Source: Hymenobacter sp. GOD-10R (GTDB taxonomy: Bacteria; Bacteroidota; Bacteroidia; Cytophagales; Hymenobacteraceae). Taken from it: a stretch of DNA of 64,000 nt. The notes below the pieces were generated by a model that was not told where the DNA came from, did not search any database, and saw only the letters and a program-made list of their open reading frames with translations. Where the stretch lies: contig NZ_CP141184.1 in assembly GCF_035609205.1 (NCBI RefSeq), positions 4,161,001-4,225,000 on the forward strand, given 5' to 3'. Made by a program: the position numbers and the translations under genes. Numbering within the stretch: position 1 is the first letter of the stretch; each line of letters opens with the position of its first letter. Positions 22,596-32,239 of this stretch are shown piece by piece.

Positions 22596-23192
22596 GTGCA
22601 ACTCTTTACACGCTCCTATGCCTCATCTCTTCCACAAAAGCTGAGATGGCCTGCTATCTGTCGTCGCTTAATGCTGCTTGCAGTAGAGTGTCAATTTCAA
22701 GATTGTGGACGCCAATTATTACAATTTTCCGGACTACAAACACTTCATATTCAAGGCCATCATCAAGTTTACGATTGCCTCAATTTCAGCCTACCTGTCG
22801 AAATTGGTCAACTTCAGACGTTACGCAGTTTAACGTTGCTGAATCTACCTATTGATTTTCCGGAGTGGATTCAAGACCTGCCAAATCTTCGCTATCTGAC
22901 GGTACGAGGAACAGACCTAACTACCATTCCTAATTGGATACACCAGTTGAAGCACTTACATACACTCCGTATTGAAAACTGTGCTCTTCAATCGCTGCCG
23001 GAGACTCTACGCCAGATGCACTATTTGCGCGAACTCGGACTGTGTGACACACGATTGACAGATCTTCAGCCAGAGCAATTTCCATCTCAGTTACAACGTT
23101 TAGATTTAAGCGGCACAGGCTCTTATCAACTGAGTGACCTAGATCGACTACAACGAACCTTGACTGGCACAAAAGTACTCTACTCCCTTTAG
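22596..23192 (+). CDS. leucine-rich repeat protein
   Basis: 198 residues starting at GTG 22596 (no in-frame ATG nearby). About five LRR units run from residue 47 to 175, e.g. LQTLRSLTLLNLPIDFPEWI, LPNLRYLTVRGTDLTTIPNW, LKHLHTLRIENCALQSLPET, MHYLRELGLCDTRLTDLQPE, LQRLDLSGTG. The first 45 residues are cationic and unlike LRRs. No signal peptide, so probably cytoplasmic, a protein-interaction scaffold. The stop codon TAG is supplied by the downstream palindromic repeat. It lies 97 bases after the DUF4288 gene. Confidence 0.7.
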   Translation: MQLFTRSYASSLPQKLRWPAICRRLMLLAVECQFQDCGRQLLQFSGLQTLHIQGHHQVYDCLNFSLPVEIGQLQTLRSLTLLNLPIDFPEWIQDLPNLRYLTVRGTDLTTIPNWIHQLKHLHTLRIENCALQSLPETLRQMHYLRELGLCDTRLTDLQPEQFPSQLQRLDLSGTGSYQLSDLDRLQRTLTGTKVLYSL

Positions 23193-23217
23193 CTCAGCCG
23201 GATTTGTAATCCGGCCG
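23188..23217 (+). repeat. palindromic repeat, copy 2 (GCCGGATTTGTAATCCGGC family)
   Basis: TTTAGCTCAG followed by CCGGATTTGTAATCCGGCCG; the core GCCGGATTTGTAATCCGGC is a perfect 7-bp stem. Direct repeat of 22521-22550. It overlaps the last codons of the LRR gene. Confidence 0.75.
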
Positions 23218-23259
23218 AACAGACCCAAGCAGACGCCAAATAGCAATTCTCATACACGT

Positions 23260-23291
23260 AAAAAGCCGGACCTAGCTAGGTCCGGCTTTTT
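23260..23291. terminator. bidirectional terminator between convergent genes
   Basis: A perfect 32-base palindrome: 16-base arms AAAAAGCCGGACCTAG and CTAGGTCCGGCTTTTT (23260-23275, 23276-23291). It serves the LRR transcript on the plus strand and the T9SS protein on the minus strand. Confidence 0.85.
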
Positions 23292-23313
23292 CATTATTGT
23301 ACTCTTGCGAGGC

Positions 23314-26300
23314 TTACTGAAGCACCAGCTTCACTTGCTGTACTGTGGTGCCGGTGGTCAGGCGAGCTAGGTAGAGGCCGGTGGGAGTATCGCCAGCTTG
23401 CCATTCTACTTCTACCAGCTGTCCAGCCTGAGCTTTACCACTTTGCAGCTTCTTCACCAAGCGGCCGCTGATGTCGTAGATTTCCAACTGATAATTTTTT
23501 GACTGCGCTGCGGTAAAGGCGATGGTCGTGCTGCCGGTGAAGGGGTTGGGGTAGCTGCTCACCACGGCCTTGGCTCCCTCTGCCGATTGCGTACCGAGTA
23601 CAGCAGCCGTCGAGCGGGCGCCAGTTGGCTCCTGGCCGTAGACCAGCGTTCCGTTCACATAAGCCGTGATGTGGGGATTTTCAGCCAGCACATCAGAGAA
23701 GGCTAGGTACGAGAAGTCGTTGGCTTGGTTGAAGTTCGACCAGTCCGACTTGGCAACGCGGTACTGCACGTTGCCCGTGCTGCTGAGCGGCGTGAAAGTA
23801 CCTAGGGTACCGGCGAAGTGCAGCTCAGCGTAGGTTTCGGTGCCGGCTTTGCCGAAGCTAACGGTTACGTTGTTGGTACCTAGCTGCGCGTAGTCGATGT
23901 ACGAGTTGAGCTGCTGGGTGCCTTCTGGGCTGAGCCAGTAGCGTACGGTCAGGTCTTTGTAGGCAACCGGTGCGGTGCCGTCGTTGCGCACTTGCAGGTA
24001 GGTGCTGATAGTATTGGCCGTCGTTTTCTTCTCCTTGTTGGCAGACAGAACGACCAGCTTCGGAGTAGCCGGCATTGTGAGCAGTGCCGGCTCGACACCC
24101 GCAATCAGCTCCCCGTTGCGGTACACCGTGATGCGCTCATTCTTCAGGTACGTGGTGTTGGCCGCGTACGAGTAATCGTCAGCCTCGTTGAAGTTTGTCT
24201 GCGTCTGCTTATAGATGCGCGACTGAATAGCTCCCGAGTTTCCGCCTGCGGGCAGCGCACCAGCCGCAGTGAAGGAATACTCCACGTAACCGAAGGCACC
24301 TTGTGCAGGCTGATCCAAGGCCACGTACCGCGCCTTCACGCCGCTGGTACCTAGCTGGGCGTAATCGATAGCGGCAACCATTGAAGCATAGTCTTCCACC
24401 GTAAGCCAGTAACGCACCGTCAGGTCTTTATAAGCAATAGCGGCGGAACTGTTGTTGACCAACTGCAGATTGGGCTTGATGGCGTTGTTGGCTACCTGCC
24501 CATCGGCGTTTTGGTGCAGCACCGTCACGACCGTAGGCGTCTGCACGGTTACGACGAAAGTGCCGGAGGTGCTGCCGCAGTCGTTAGTAGCCGTAGCCGT
24601 TACCGTGGTGGCACCCAGCGGGAAGACGTAAGGCGAAGCGATGGCTGTTGTGACGCCATTCTTCACAATGGAGTACGCGAGGCTAGGTGCTGGCGTGCTG
24701 CCAGTAGCTGTGGCCACAAAAGCAACCGAAGCACCGCGCAGACCCGCCGTAGCGTTGGTAGCCGAAATTGTGGGCAGGGTGAGAACTGGCTTCGTGTTCA
24801 CCGTCACCGTAGCAGAGCCCGTCGGGGCTAAGCCATCACAGTTGCTATCCACGACAGAAAGAAGTGTGTACGTGGAAGTAACCGTTGGACTTACCGCCAG
24901 CTGATAATCACCTGTGCTCGATACGTCGGCCGCGTTGATGGTTAGGGCAGTTGCTGTAGCACCACCGTCGGCTGAGTACTTCACTGTCCAAGGCGCAGTA
25001 CCCGTTAGGTGCAGCGTTAGGTTTGTGCTGGAGCCCGCACAGATGGTAGACGTACCGCTCAAGGCAACCGTGGGCAGAGCACGTACGGTTACTTGTTGCG
25101 TATAGCTATCAGAGCACTGGCCTTGCGTAATCGTCAGCTTGGCTGTGTAAGTGCCCGCTTCTGCGTACGTATGCGAAATGTTCTTGGTAGTGTAATCAAC
25201 TGTGCCATCGTTGTCCACGTCCCAGGCGTAGGTCGCATTGGCTTCTACTACCTTCGAGGTATTAGTGAAAGCTGTAGGCTGACCTACGCAAGCAGTATTG
25301 GCGGTAAAAGCCGGCTGCGGCGGCAAGCAGACGAGGCCGGTGCGAACTACCCGATACGAATTACCAACCCGGATGCCATCAATTACTAGTGTTGGGGCAA
25401 TAGCGGTAGTGCCTTGGCGGAGCGCTACTGTACCGATATCAGAGGGTGAACCAGAGGTTTCCGTATAAGCAGCATCAGCATTCACGGGCTCAGCGTCCAG
25501 CGCGGGGTTGATAAACAGCTTGCTTACGTTGCCGTTCTCGTCGAAGGAATAGTTCACGACTACTAAGTACGTTGTGTTATACTCATAGTCATTCGTGGTG
25601 TAGTTCGGTGTGGCACCAGAAGTCCCGTTGCCACTAATACCAAACTGCAATTTGCCTGTTACAGGGTTTTTGCGGGCAAATACGCGCGCCTTGAAATTCC
25701 CATTCAACGTAGTAGGACCTAGGTGAAAGAAGTAGTCACCTTCGCCATCCACATTCACCTTTGCAGCCGACACGTTTACCAGGAATGACGCATAGACTGG
25801 TGTCCGGGCATACACGGCGGGAAACTGACGGTTTACATCTTGGCCAGTTGTAGTCAAAGAAGCAGCATTGCCGATCTTACTGGCTCCGTAGCTAGCATAC
25901 TCCAACCCACTCGACGTTACCGGAATAAAATTGCTGGTTCCGCTGTGCGAAGTCCAGTTGTTAGCCGTCAGCAACGTACCCGCTGTGTAGTCAAAGTTCT
26001 CTTCCAACAACATGGCCGCAGGCAGCGCTACGGTAGTTTCTACCAGCGTACCGGGCGAAGTAGCTAGGTAGTTTTCGGCGTAGAGTGTGTTGTTGTCGCT
26101 ATAATCGAAAACAGCAAACGAATAGGAAGTATTTGGACGTAGGTTGGTAACTACCACCGTGTCGCGGGTACCTGCATACACCACGTAGTTGTCAGTGCCT
26201 AGCACGGCACCTTTCCCGAAAACGGTGCTATCGGCGTAGGTGGTTGCATCCACCGGCAGGGCATTCACGGCCCCGTTGAGGCGAGCTAGCACGAGGTGCT

Positions 26301-28398
26301 TCGCGCCATCGCCGCCATTCAGAATCAATTGGATTGAGGTGCTCGTCACTTGGCTAGCTACCGGAGTGGCTGATTGCGTAGGTTCAGTTGCCAATGGCAC
26401 TTCCACCGTCGTAAAGGAGAATTCTTGACCGTAAGCCGTGCCAGCACCATTAGTGGCGTAAGCGCGCGCATAATAGGTCGTACCAGGAACCAGGCCAGTG
26501 ATGGCACTGGTGAACGTGCCAGCGCCGGCACCGTCAGCAGTTTTCAAGGTATTGAGCACTGGGTTAGGCGTTTTGGCCCACACGACGCCACGGGCAGTAA
26601 CAGGGCTACCGCCATCCGGCTCAATCGTGCCGCCTGTTTTGGCGCCTGTCGAAGTAATGTCGAATAGATCTGTAGTGTTCACGGTAGCGGGGTACACCGG
26701 CGTAGTGCTGGTGCCACTCACGGCGACGGCTTGGTCTGGCAGACCAGGGCTGGTCACGGGAATGGTTGCTTGGTAGGGCTGTGCTGCTACCGGAGCGAAA
26801 CGCACGTCGATTGTGGTCGTGTTTACCGTGCCATTGCTAGGTTGCAGCTGAATAACGCAGCAAGAAAAAGGCTGCTCACCCGTGCGAATCTCAAACCCTG
26901 CCGGAGGCGAAACAATAAGCGCCGAGGTCAGGCCTGTGCCACTTACCGTGAAGCTTTTAGAAGTGGAGGCTGCACCTGCTACAGTGCTACCGAAAGCTGG
27001 CATCGACGTCAGCGACGTAAGAATCTCCGGCTTAGGCGCTGTTACTATTATAGCAATCGGTGTACTCTTACCACTTGCCGTGCCACACGCTGTGGTAGCA
27101 CTAGCATTTGCCACTACATAATAAGTGCCTGCCGCACCAAAGTCCGAGCCTTTGGGCTGGTAGGTAGCACCGCTAGCACTGGCCAGAGTTGTAAAAGGTC
27201 CGCCGGCGCTGATACCATATTGCCACGTAAAAACAGAGCCCGTAGCAGCTTTGGCGGTCAGTGTAGCGCCAGAGCCAGTCAGGGTAATGGTCTGCCCCTC
27301 AGCAGGGGTTACCGTTACCGGGTTGGTAGTCGAACCTAGGTTGATGGTCAGGTTAGTGCCATTATCCGTACCGTTGATGGCTGCTGCTTCGTTTATCACT
27401 CGAACGCGGTAGCTGGTACCGCTGGCGGTATTGGCCGGAATAGTAGCTGCAATAGGCGAGCTAGCTCCTTCGCCGATAATCGTAGTGCCGGAGGCGAAAC
27501 TACCGGTAGCATTGGAAAGCTGCGCTTTAAACGTGCCCGTGAGGGTGCCAGTAGTCGTGTAAGCAACGTTGAACGAGGCACTGCCCGCGTCGGCTGTGAC
27601 ACAGTACGGGCTGTTGAACGCTGAAGCCGTAGTAGTAATCGAGGTAGTTGGCGTTGGAGTGCCCGTAGGACTGGTAGCAACCGTAATGTTGTCGAGGCTA
27701 ATTTTCGGGCGGCTGCCTGTAGTACCACCGCCCGTATTCACCAGATAAAAGCGAATTTTAGCGTCCTTCTTGCCGGCAAAAGCTGCCGGCAAAGGAATGG
27801 TAGTTAAGCTGCCATTAGCTGCCACATTATTGGTTATCACTACCGTTGAGCCATCTAGGTCAATGAAGGCACCATTGTCACCAGTATTCGTTTGCAACTT
27901 GAACGTAGCCGCCCGGTTGCCAGTGGAGTTACTCACCTCTGCCCAATTCAGCGAAATGCTACCGGCGGTGCTTGCAGTAAAGTCTAAGTTCAGATCGAAA
28001 GCGGCGGCACTTGTCCCATCAGTTGAACCAGTAGCAAGGAGGGCAATAGTACCTACGCCGCCGCTAGTAGCCGTGCCTTTTTGCACACCACCTGAAGTGC
28101 TAGTCGCGAATACAGTAGTCGAGTTCGGCAAGGTGGCTGGCGCAGTAGCAGTAGCGACACTGAAACGATTCGCGCCAACACCAGAAGCGAAGTTGAACGC
28201 CCACCCAGTGGTAGTCCATCCAGCGGAACTAGAGCCAGAGACAGTGCCGATTTGTTCAAAATCCTCTTTGTAGGTTCCACCCGCCAGCGGATATGGAACG
28301 GTTTGCCCCCAGCTCAACTGGGTACTGAAAAAGAAGAAGCAAGCAATAAAAGCAGGCAACTGACCTAGCTTCCAAGCAGTTTTATAAAAACGGGTCAT
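23314..28398 (-). CDS. giant multidomain T9SS-secreted surface protein with PKD and two CBM3-like modules
   Basis: 1,694 residues from ATG 28398, giving a clear signal peptide (MTRFYKTAWKLGQLPAFIAC then FFFFSTQLSWGQ); a GTG at 28440 only extends the frame. In order: lectin-like N-terminal module (to about 240), Ig-like segments (about 260-540), fibronectin-like modules (about 560-800), a second lectin-like module (about 810-1025), PKD (CVGQPTAFTNTSKVVEANAT, about 1035-1105), Ig-like (1105-1290), two CBM3-like repeats sharing AYKDLTVRYWL (about 1291-1410 and 1447-1590), and the T9SS type A sorting domain (SYPNPFTGSTTIAF ... PTGLYLARL, last 80). Likely polysaccharide-binding adhesin displayed by the gliding-linked secretion system. 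Module borders are estimates. Confidence 0.85.
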   Translation of the reverse strand: MTRFYKTAWKLGQLPAFIACFFFFSTQLSWGQTVPYPLAGGTYKEDFEQIGTVSGSSSAGWTTTGWAFNFASGVGANRFSVATATAPATLPNSTTVFATSTSGGVQKGTATSGGVGTIALLATGSTDGTSAAAFDLNLDFTASTAGSISLNWAEVSNSTGNRAATFKLQTNTGDNGAFIDLDGSTVVITNNVAANGSLTTIPLPAAFAGKKDAKIRFYLVNTGGGTTGSRPKISLDNITVATSPTGTPTPTTSITTTASAFNSPYCVTADAGSASFNVAYTTTGTLTGTFKAQLSNATGSFASGTTIIGEGASSPIAATIPANTASGTSYRVRVINEAAAINGTDNGTNLTINLGSTTNPVTVTPAEGQTITLTGSGATLTAKAATGSVFTWQYGISAGGPFTTLASASGATYQPKGSDFGAAGTYYVVANASATTACGTASGKSTPIAIIVTAPKPEILTSLTSMPAFGSTVAGAASTSKSFTVSGTGLTSALIVSPPAGFEIRTGEQPFSCCVIQLQPSNGTVNTTTIDVRFAPVAAQPYQATIPVTSPGLPDQAVAVSGTSTTPVYPATVNTTDLFDITSTGAKTGGTIEPDGGSPVTARGVVWAKTPNPVLNTLKTADGAGAGTFTSAITGLVPGTTYYARAYATNGAGTAYGQEFSFTTVEVPLATEPTQSATPVASQVTSTSIQLILNGGDGAKHLVLARLNGAVNALPVDATTYADSTVFGKGAVLGTDNYVVYAGTRDTVVVTNLRPNTSYSFAVFDYSDNNTLYAENYLATSPGTLVETTVALPAAMLLEENFDYTAGTLLTANNWTSHSGTSNFIPVTSSGLEYASYGASKIGNAASLTTTGQDVNRQFPAVYARTPVYASFLVNVSAAKVNVDGEGDYFFHLGPTTLNGNFKARVFARKNPVTGKLQFGISGNGTSGATPNYTTNDYEYNTTYLVVVNYSFDENGNVSKLFINPALDAEPVNADAAYTETSGSPSDIGTVALRQGTTAIAPTLVIDGIRVGNSYRVVRTGLVCLPPQPAFTANTACVGQPTAFTNTSKVVEANATYAWDVDNDGTVDYTTKNISHTYAEAGTYTAKLTITQGQCSDSYTQQVTVRALPTVALSGTSTICAGSSTNLTLHLTGTAPWTVKYSADGGATATALTINAADVSSTGDYQLAVSPTVTSTYTLLSVVDSNCDGLAPTGSATVTVNTKPVLTLPTISATNATAGLRGASVAFVATATGSTPAPSLAYSIVKNGVTTAIASPYVFPLGATTVTATATNDCGSTSGTFVVTVQTPTVVTVLHQNADGQVANNAIKPNLQLVNNSSAAIAYKDLTVRYWLTVEDYASMVAAIDYAQLGTSGVKARYVALDQPAQGAFGYVEYSFTAAGALPAGGNSGAIQSRIYKQTQTNFNEADDYSYAANTTYLKNERITVYRNGELIAGVEPALLTMPATPKLVVLSANKEKKTTANTISTYLQVRNDGTAPVAYKDLTVRYWLSPEGTQQLNSYIDYAQLGTNNVTVSFGKAGTETYAELHFAGTLGTFTPLSSTGNVQYRVAKSDWSNFNQANDFSYLAFSDVLAENPHITAYVNGTLVYGQEPTGARSTAAVLGTQSAEGAKAVVSSYPNPFTGSTTIAFTAAQSKNYQLEIYDISGRLVKKLQSGKAQAGQLVEVEWQAGDTPTGLYLARLTTGTTVQQVKLVLQ

Positions 28399-28439
28399 AG
28401 AGACGTCTATGTCTTTGTAAGAAAATTTGGAAGTTGGCA

Positions 28440-29780
28440 CTAGTTGGTTGCGCCGTTATCAACCTTCGACTCAATAGCATTCTGCACGTCAACCGGCAGG
28501 TTCGACAGAATATCGTATTTGGTAACTTCCTCAATCTTATCCACGGAGGTGCGGTAGGTAGCCCAGTTGCTATCGATAGCGTCGATGTTGGGCATGTCAA
28601 CCGCAATAACCCGAGTACTGGCATTCACGCGGGCGGCATCATTATCACCAACAGGCAGGATCACAATGACTTTCCAGCAATTTGATGGTACCGTTATGTG
28701 GCCGTTATCGAGCGTTTCATACTTTACACCGGCTGAGCCAATACCCCCTTTGCCATAGCTACCGCAGATGATATATACCTCATTGCTAGGCAAGAATGTA
28801 CGGGTATAGTTCTCTAGGTTAGCCCACGGTCCTTGGTTGTTCTTCGCCGACTGCGGCATCATGTTCGTCATAAAGAACGTTGCTGAGTTGTTCTCTATGC
28901 TTGACGTCCGGTCAGCAGAGGGGCAATTATGGCCGCGGTCAAAGCCGGTAACGCCACCGTTGTAGCTAGTTGATTGTACTTGGTACCAACCATTGGGTAG
29001 AGAGGGGTCGTTCCGGAAATCATCCTGACGGTCAATGCCCCCACGGTCCGAATTATCTACGTGCCAGCTCACCCAGTTCGGTTTGCCTTCATCACGATTG
29101 TAGCCAACCACGTACTGGGGCTTCACCAGCAAGTAGTTATTAGGCTGGCTCACATCTGTAACAGCACCGCTGGGGTTACCCAACGCGATATTGCTATTAT
29201 CGATAGATGGCTGGGCAGCACCGTACTCGGTTACGGCAAAATCATCAATGTTCAGTCGAGCTTTGCCACCAGAAGTCTTGCGGATTTCAAACTTTACGTG
29301 GCCCGGGATATTAACCGTGAAGGCCGCTGCTTGCAATGTAGCCGAAGAAGTTAGCACCGTAGCGCCCACTTTCGTCCACTTGTCGCAATTACACGCCTCC
29401 GATTGCGCCCACAACTCCCAACTGCTGCTGCCATCTGTGCCGTAAACAGCATGTTGCACGGTCACCGTGGCAGCACCCGTTGGCAGGAAAAAGTCCATCG
29501 TGAGCTTGCCACTTTGCTGCAAACGCACTGCCTGCGCACCGTCTTTGTGGTCGGCCTCGGAGCTACCTAGCACCGCATCGGACAGAATCCAAGTGCCGGT
29601 AGAAAGTGCAACCTTGCCACTCAGATCCGGCGTGTTGCTACTCTCAAAGTTTTCCTGTGTGCTTTCCGCAAATGGCGCCTGCCAGACGGAATACTTACTC
29701 ACGCTTGCCGGAGAGAAGGCAAAACACGGTAGCAATAGCAGTAAAATGCTGCTACCGTACCCTAGTAATTGTTTTTTCAT
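28440..29780 (-). CDS. secreted DNA/RNA non-specific endonuclease
   Basis: 446 residues. Signal peptide (MKKQLLGYGSSILLLLLPCF), then a beta-sandwich module about 35-185 (ESSNTPDLSGKVAL ... KFEIRKTSGGKARLNIDDFA). The endonuclease domain (NUC1/Endonuclease_NS) runs about 195-440 with YNRDEGKPNWVSWHVDNSD, the active-site FDRGHNCPSADR near residue 276, and the metal-ligand region TFFMTNMMPQSAKNNQGPW. Degrades extracellular DNA and RNA. Unlike the downstream adhesin it lacks a T9SS signal. The two genes are 41 bases apart and probably one operon. Confidence 0.93.
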   Translation of the reverse strand: MKKQLLGYGSSILLLLLPCFAFSPASVSKYSVWQAPFAESTQENFESSNTPDLSGKVALSTGTWILSDAVLGSSEADHKDGAQAVRLQQSGKLTMDFFLPTGAATVTVQHAVYGTDGSSSWELWAQSEACNCDKWTKVGATVLTSSATLQAAAFTVNIPGHVKFEIRKTSGGKARLNIDDFAVTEYGAAQPSIDNSNIALGNPSGAVTDVSQPNNYLLVKPQYVVGYNRDEGKPNWVSWHVDNSDRGGIDRQDDFRNDPSLPNGWYQVQSTSYNGGVTGFDRGHNCPSADRTSSIENNSATFFMTNMMPQSAKNNQGPWANLENYTRTFLPSNEVYIICGSYGKGGIGSAGVKYETLDNGHITVPSNCWKVIVILPVGDNDAARVNASTRVIAVDMPNIDAIDSNWATYRTSVDKIEEVTKYDILSNLPVDVQNAIESKVDNGATN

Positions 29781-30550
29781 TAACTGTAAAAACTACGCGA
29801 AAGAAGAGGGATTTTGAACAGAAGGGAGTAGCCGTAAAAGCTGGGTGCAAACTTAACTAGGGAATAGTCTATCGTTGCAATCAAAATCCAAAATTTAATA
29901 GTTCAATAATTGTATAAAAATTATATTTAGCACCGTGCTATTCAACAAAATTGATAAAGTATAATCTGCAAGAATTCACAATCTGTGCTAGGTATATTCC
30001 GTAACACTTAGGTAACATTACTCCCCTCATACTTGATGAGAATAGAGCAAGAACATTCCTATGAACATAGATGCTCAACACGGACTGATTAGCTTGTTTT
30101 ATTCACAAAGTCTTGACATTAAAACACTTACTAATAATACAGGCAAATACAAGAAGTTAAATCACAACAAATAGAATTATTCCTGCATGATTCCCGGATA
30201 ATTGCTCGTCAACCAGTATTCTACAAAACTCGCAACAGTGTATTCAGCTCGACTTTTCTTCTTAATAGCTAGCAAACCTTCGTAAAAAAGGATAGGACAG
30301 CAGTTATTTTCATTGATGTTGTGTTGCAAAAGCAACTAAAATCTATTCTAATTAAAAGACTCACTTATCGATCCTCAATATTGTTTTTAGCACTAAAGCG
30401 CAGTTAACTCCAGACCCATTCTATTTACTGAACACGAGGCGTTAATATTTTATTTATTATATATTTATTCCCTACAGCCTCAGAGCACCTTGTATTTTGC
30501 GCTTAGATTCTGCGCAAATCGGTTTCCTTAGTAGATTCCGGGTCAAACAG
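29781..30550. other. long AT-rich intergenic region
   Basis: About 770 bases with no supportable gene on either strand; clearly AT-richer than the flanks. It separates the divergent nuclease and 30582 transcription units. No hairpin with a T-tract, no tRNA and no repeat shared with other parts of the window was noticed. It may hold distant promoter elements or a decayed gene beyond recognition. Confidence 0.5.
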
Positions 30551-30554
30551 CGGT

Positions 30555-30562
30555 TACCTTTG
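30555..30562 (+). promoter_or_regulatory. promoter -7 element
   Basis: TACCTTTG, exact TAnnTTTG match, 19 bases before the ATG at 30582, implying a leader of about 13 bases. Confidence 0.6.
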
Positions 30563-30581
30563 TGGCCAAATCGCTCTGCTT

Positions 30582-31433
30582 ATGCTTCGACTTCTTACGC
30601 CAGTACTTCTTACGTTGTGGCTTGCACTACCTAGCTTGGTTTGGGCGCAAGCGGAAGCTCCGGCCGTTGCGAACAAACGCTTATTCGACCGCACAGTGGA
30701 TGAGCTCAACTTCCGGACAATGGAAAATGTGTACGATAAAACGTTCACGCGCAATAAGTTTCCGGTTGCTCTTCGTACCCATCAAGCGCGCAAATCATTT
30801 GACGGCTTCCAGGGCAATGCTGATCTGAAGCGGTTGTTTCTGAACTATAACGACGTTTCTGAGAAATTTAAGAACCGTTTCGGGAAAGGCCGTACGGATC
30901 TGGCGGAGTTTGAAAAGCAGCTCCAGTCCATCATCATCGACAAGAACTTCGAGTTTTTCATTCGGGTACTTCCCCGCAATGAGCGGGTGGCTCTTATCCA
31001 TTCGTTGCAGCGCGTCACGCAGCAGGCCGCAGCCCAGTTCAACGCGTCCGAAGATCCAGCCCCCGACGAGCTAGCTGCCGACGATGCGGCCGTGCCGCCC
31101 GCCGACGCCGAAGTAGAGCCGCCCGTTACGGCCTCCCTTGAGGAGCCTGAAGCGCAGTCTGAAAGTACCGTTGCGCCTACCCACGCTGCAACCATTCGGT
31201 CCATCGACGTCGCTTCACGCCACGATTGGCTTGATTATTCGACACTGCTGCTGGCTGGCATTTCCACCTTGGCACTGTTGCATCTGCTGTTCAATGTGCT
31301 GCCCGATTTGCGTACCCGCCTCGATGCCTTAGCCGATGAGCTAGATCAACGCCAACCTAATACTACCTCTCGCCGCCACTCCTCCTCTAGTGCTCTTCCC
31401 GAAGATCGTTACGAAGAAGAGGAAGAGCAATAA
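30582..31433 (+). CDS. hypothetical exported protein with C-terminal membrane anchor
   Basis: 283 residues. Signal peptide (MLRLLTPVLLTLWLALPSLV then WAQA), a helical conserved-looking domain about 30-150 (RTVDELNFRTMENVYDKTF, LFLNYNDVSEKFKNRFGKGR, FEFFIRVLPRNERVALIHSL), an acidic Ala/Pro-rich linker, one TM at about 222-240 (LDYSTLLLAGISTLALLHLL), and a charged tail ending EDRYEEEEEQ. No family recognised. It precedes dcd by 80 bases. Confidence 0.65.
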   Translation: MLRLLTPVLLTLWLALPSLVWAQAEAPAVANKRLFDRTVDELNFRTMENVYDKTFTRNKFPVALRTHQARKSFDGFQGNADLKRLFLNYNDVSEKFKNRFGKGRTDLAEFEKQLQSIIIDKNFEFFIRVLPRNERVALIHSLQRVTQQAAAQFNASEDPAPDELAADDAAVPPADAEVEPPVTASLEEPEAQSESTVAPTHAATIRSIDVASRHDWLDYSTLLLAGISTLALLHLLFNVLPDLRTRLDALADELDQRQPNTTSRRHSSSSALPEDRYEEEEEQ

Positions 31434-31513
31434 GTTAAAAAGGGTGTGGCTGGAGGCGCTAGAACCTAGGGTAGGTTCAGGGCCATTTAAGCTTCACCGT
31501 TCACCATTCCCCC

Positions 31514-32053
31514 ATGATCCTTACCGACCAACAAATCCTTGCCGAAATTGAGCGAGGTAACATTGTCATTGAGCCTTACGACCGCGCTTGCCTAGGCACC
31601 AATTCCTACGACGTGCACCTAGGGCGCTACCTAGCCACCTATCGTGATGCCGTGTTGGACGCTCGTCGTCACAATGAAATCGACGTGTTTGAGATTCCAG
31701 CCGAAGAGGGCTTCGTGCTGCAGCCAGGTACCCTATACCTAGGTGTGACGGAAGAATACACCGAGAGCCACGCGCAGGTGCCTTTCCTGGAAGGCAAGTC
31801 AAGCGTTGGGCGGCTAGGTATTGATATCCATGCCACCGCGGGCAAAGGTGATGTAGGCTTCTGCAACACCTGGACGCTGGAGATTTCGGTTACCCAGCCA
31901 GTGCGCGTGTACGCGGGCATGCCCATTGGCCAGCTCATCTACTTTGCAGTGCAGGGCGATGTGCAAACCTTCTATAACCGCAAAGCCAACGCGAAGTACA
32001 ACGAGCGCACTGATAAGCCGGTCGAGTCGATGATGTGGAAGAATAAGTTCTAA
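31514..32053 (+). CDS. dcd: dCTP deaminase
   Basis: 179 residues. Deaminates dCTP to dUTP for thymidylate synthesis. Typical motifs: MILTDQQILAEIERGNIVIE, GTNSYDVHLG, the active-site block EGKSSVGRLGIDIHATAGKG with its catalytic Glu further on in TLEISV, and QPVRVYAGMPIGQLIYF. Length fits prokaryotic Dcd, though slightly short at the C-terminus. The protein could instead be the bifunctional dCTP deaminase/dUTPase, but the sequence looks like the monofunctional type. Confidence 0.93.
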   Translation: MILTDQQILAEIERGNIVIEPYDRACLGTNSYDVHLGRYLATYRDAVLDARRHNEIDVFEIPAEEGFVLQPGTLYLGVTEEYTESHAQVPFLEGKSSVGRLGIDIHATAGKGDVGFCNTWTLEISVTQPVRVYAGMPIGQLIYFAVQGDVQTFYNRKANAKYNERTDKPVESMMWKNKF

Positions 32054-32239
32054 CCAGTAGCAGAATAGCTAGGTAACACCTTGAGCGCCAAACTAATTTA
32101 CGTAGCTGTTCAATTACTCCCCTGCTGGTTAAACTTGCCGGGTTCGTTTTTCGTTAGGTCTAGAAAGCTGCACTGCTTGCTACCTTTTGGCTAGCTTGAA
32201 GAGTAGCTGCTGACTAGAAACGCTAACGCCCCGATACCA

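Noticed and set aside
22568..22855. ATG-started frame overlapping the LRR gene
   Set aside because: Composition is Ser/Thr/Cys-rich without family features, and LRR periodicity is clear in the other frame.
28398..28440. GTG start for the giant T9SS protein
   Set aside because: The extra 14 residues precede a complete signal peptide that begins at ATG 28398.
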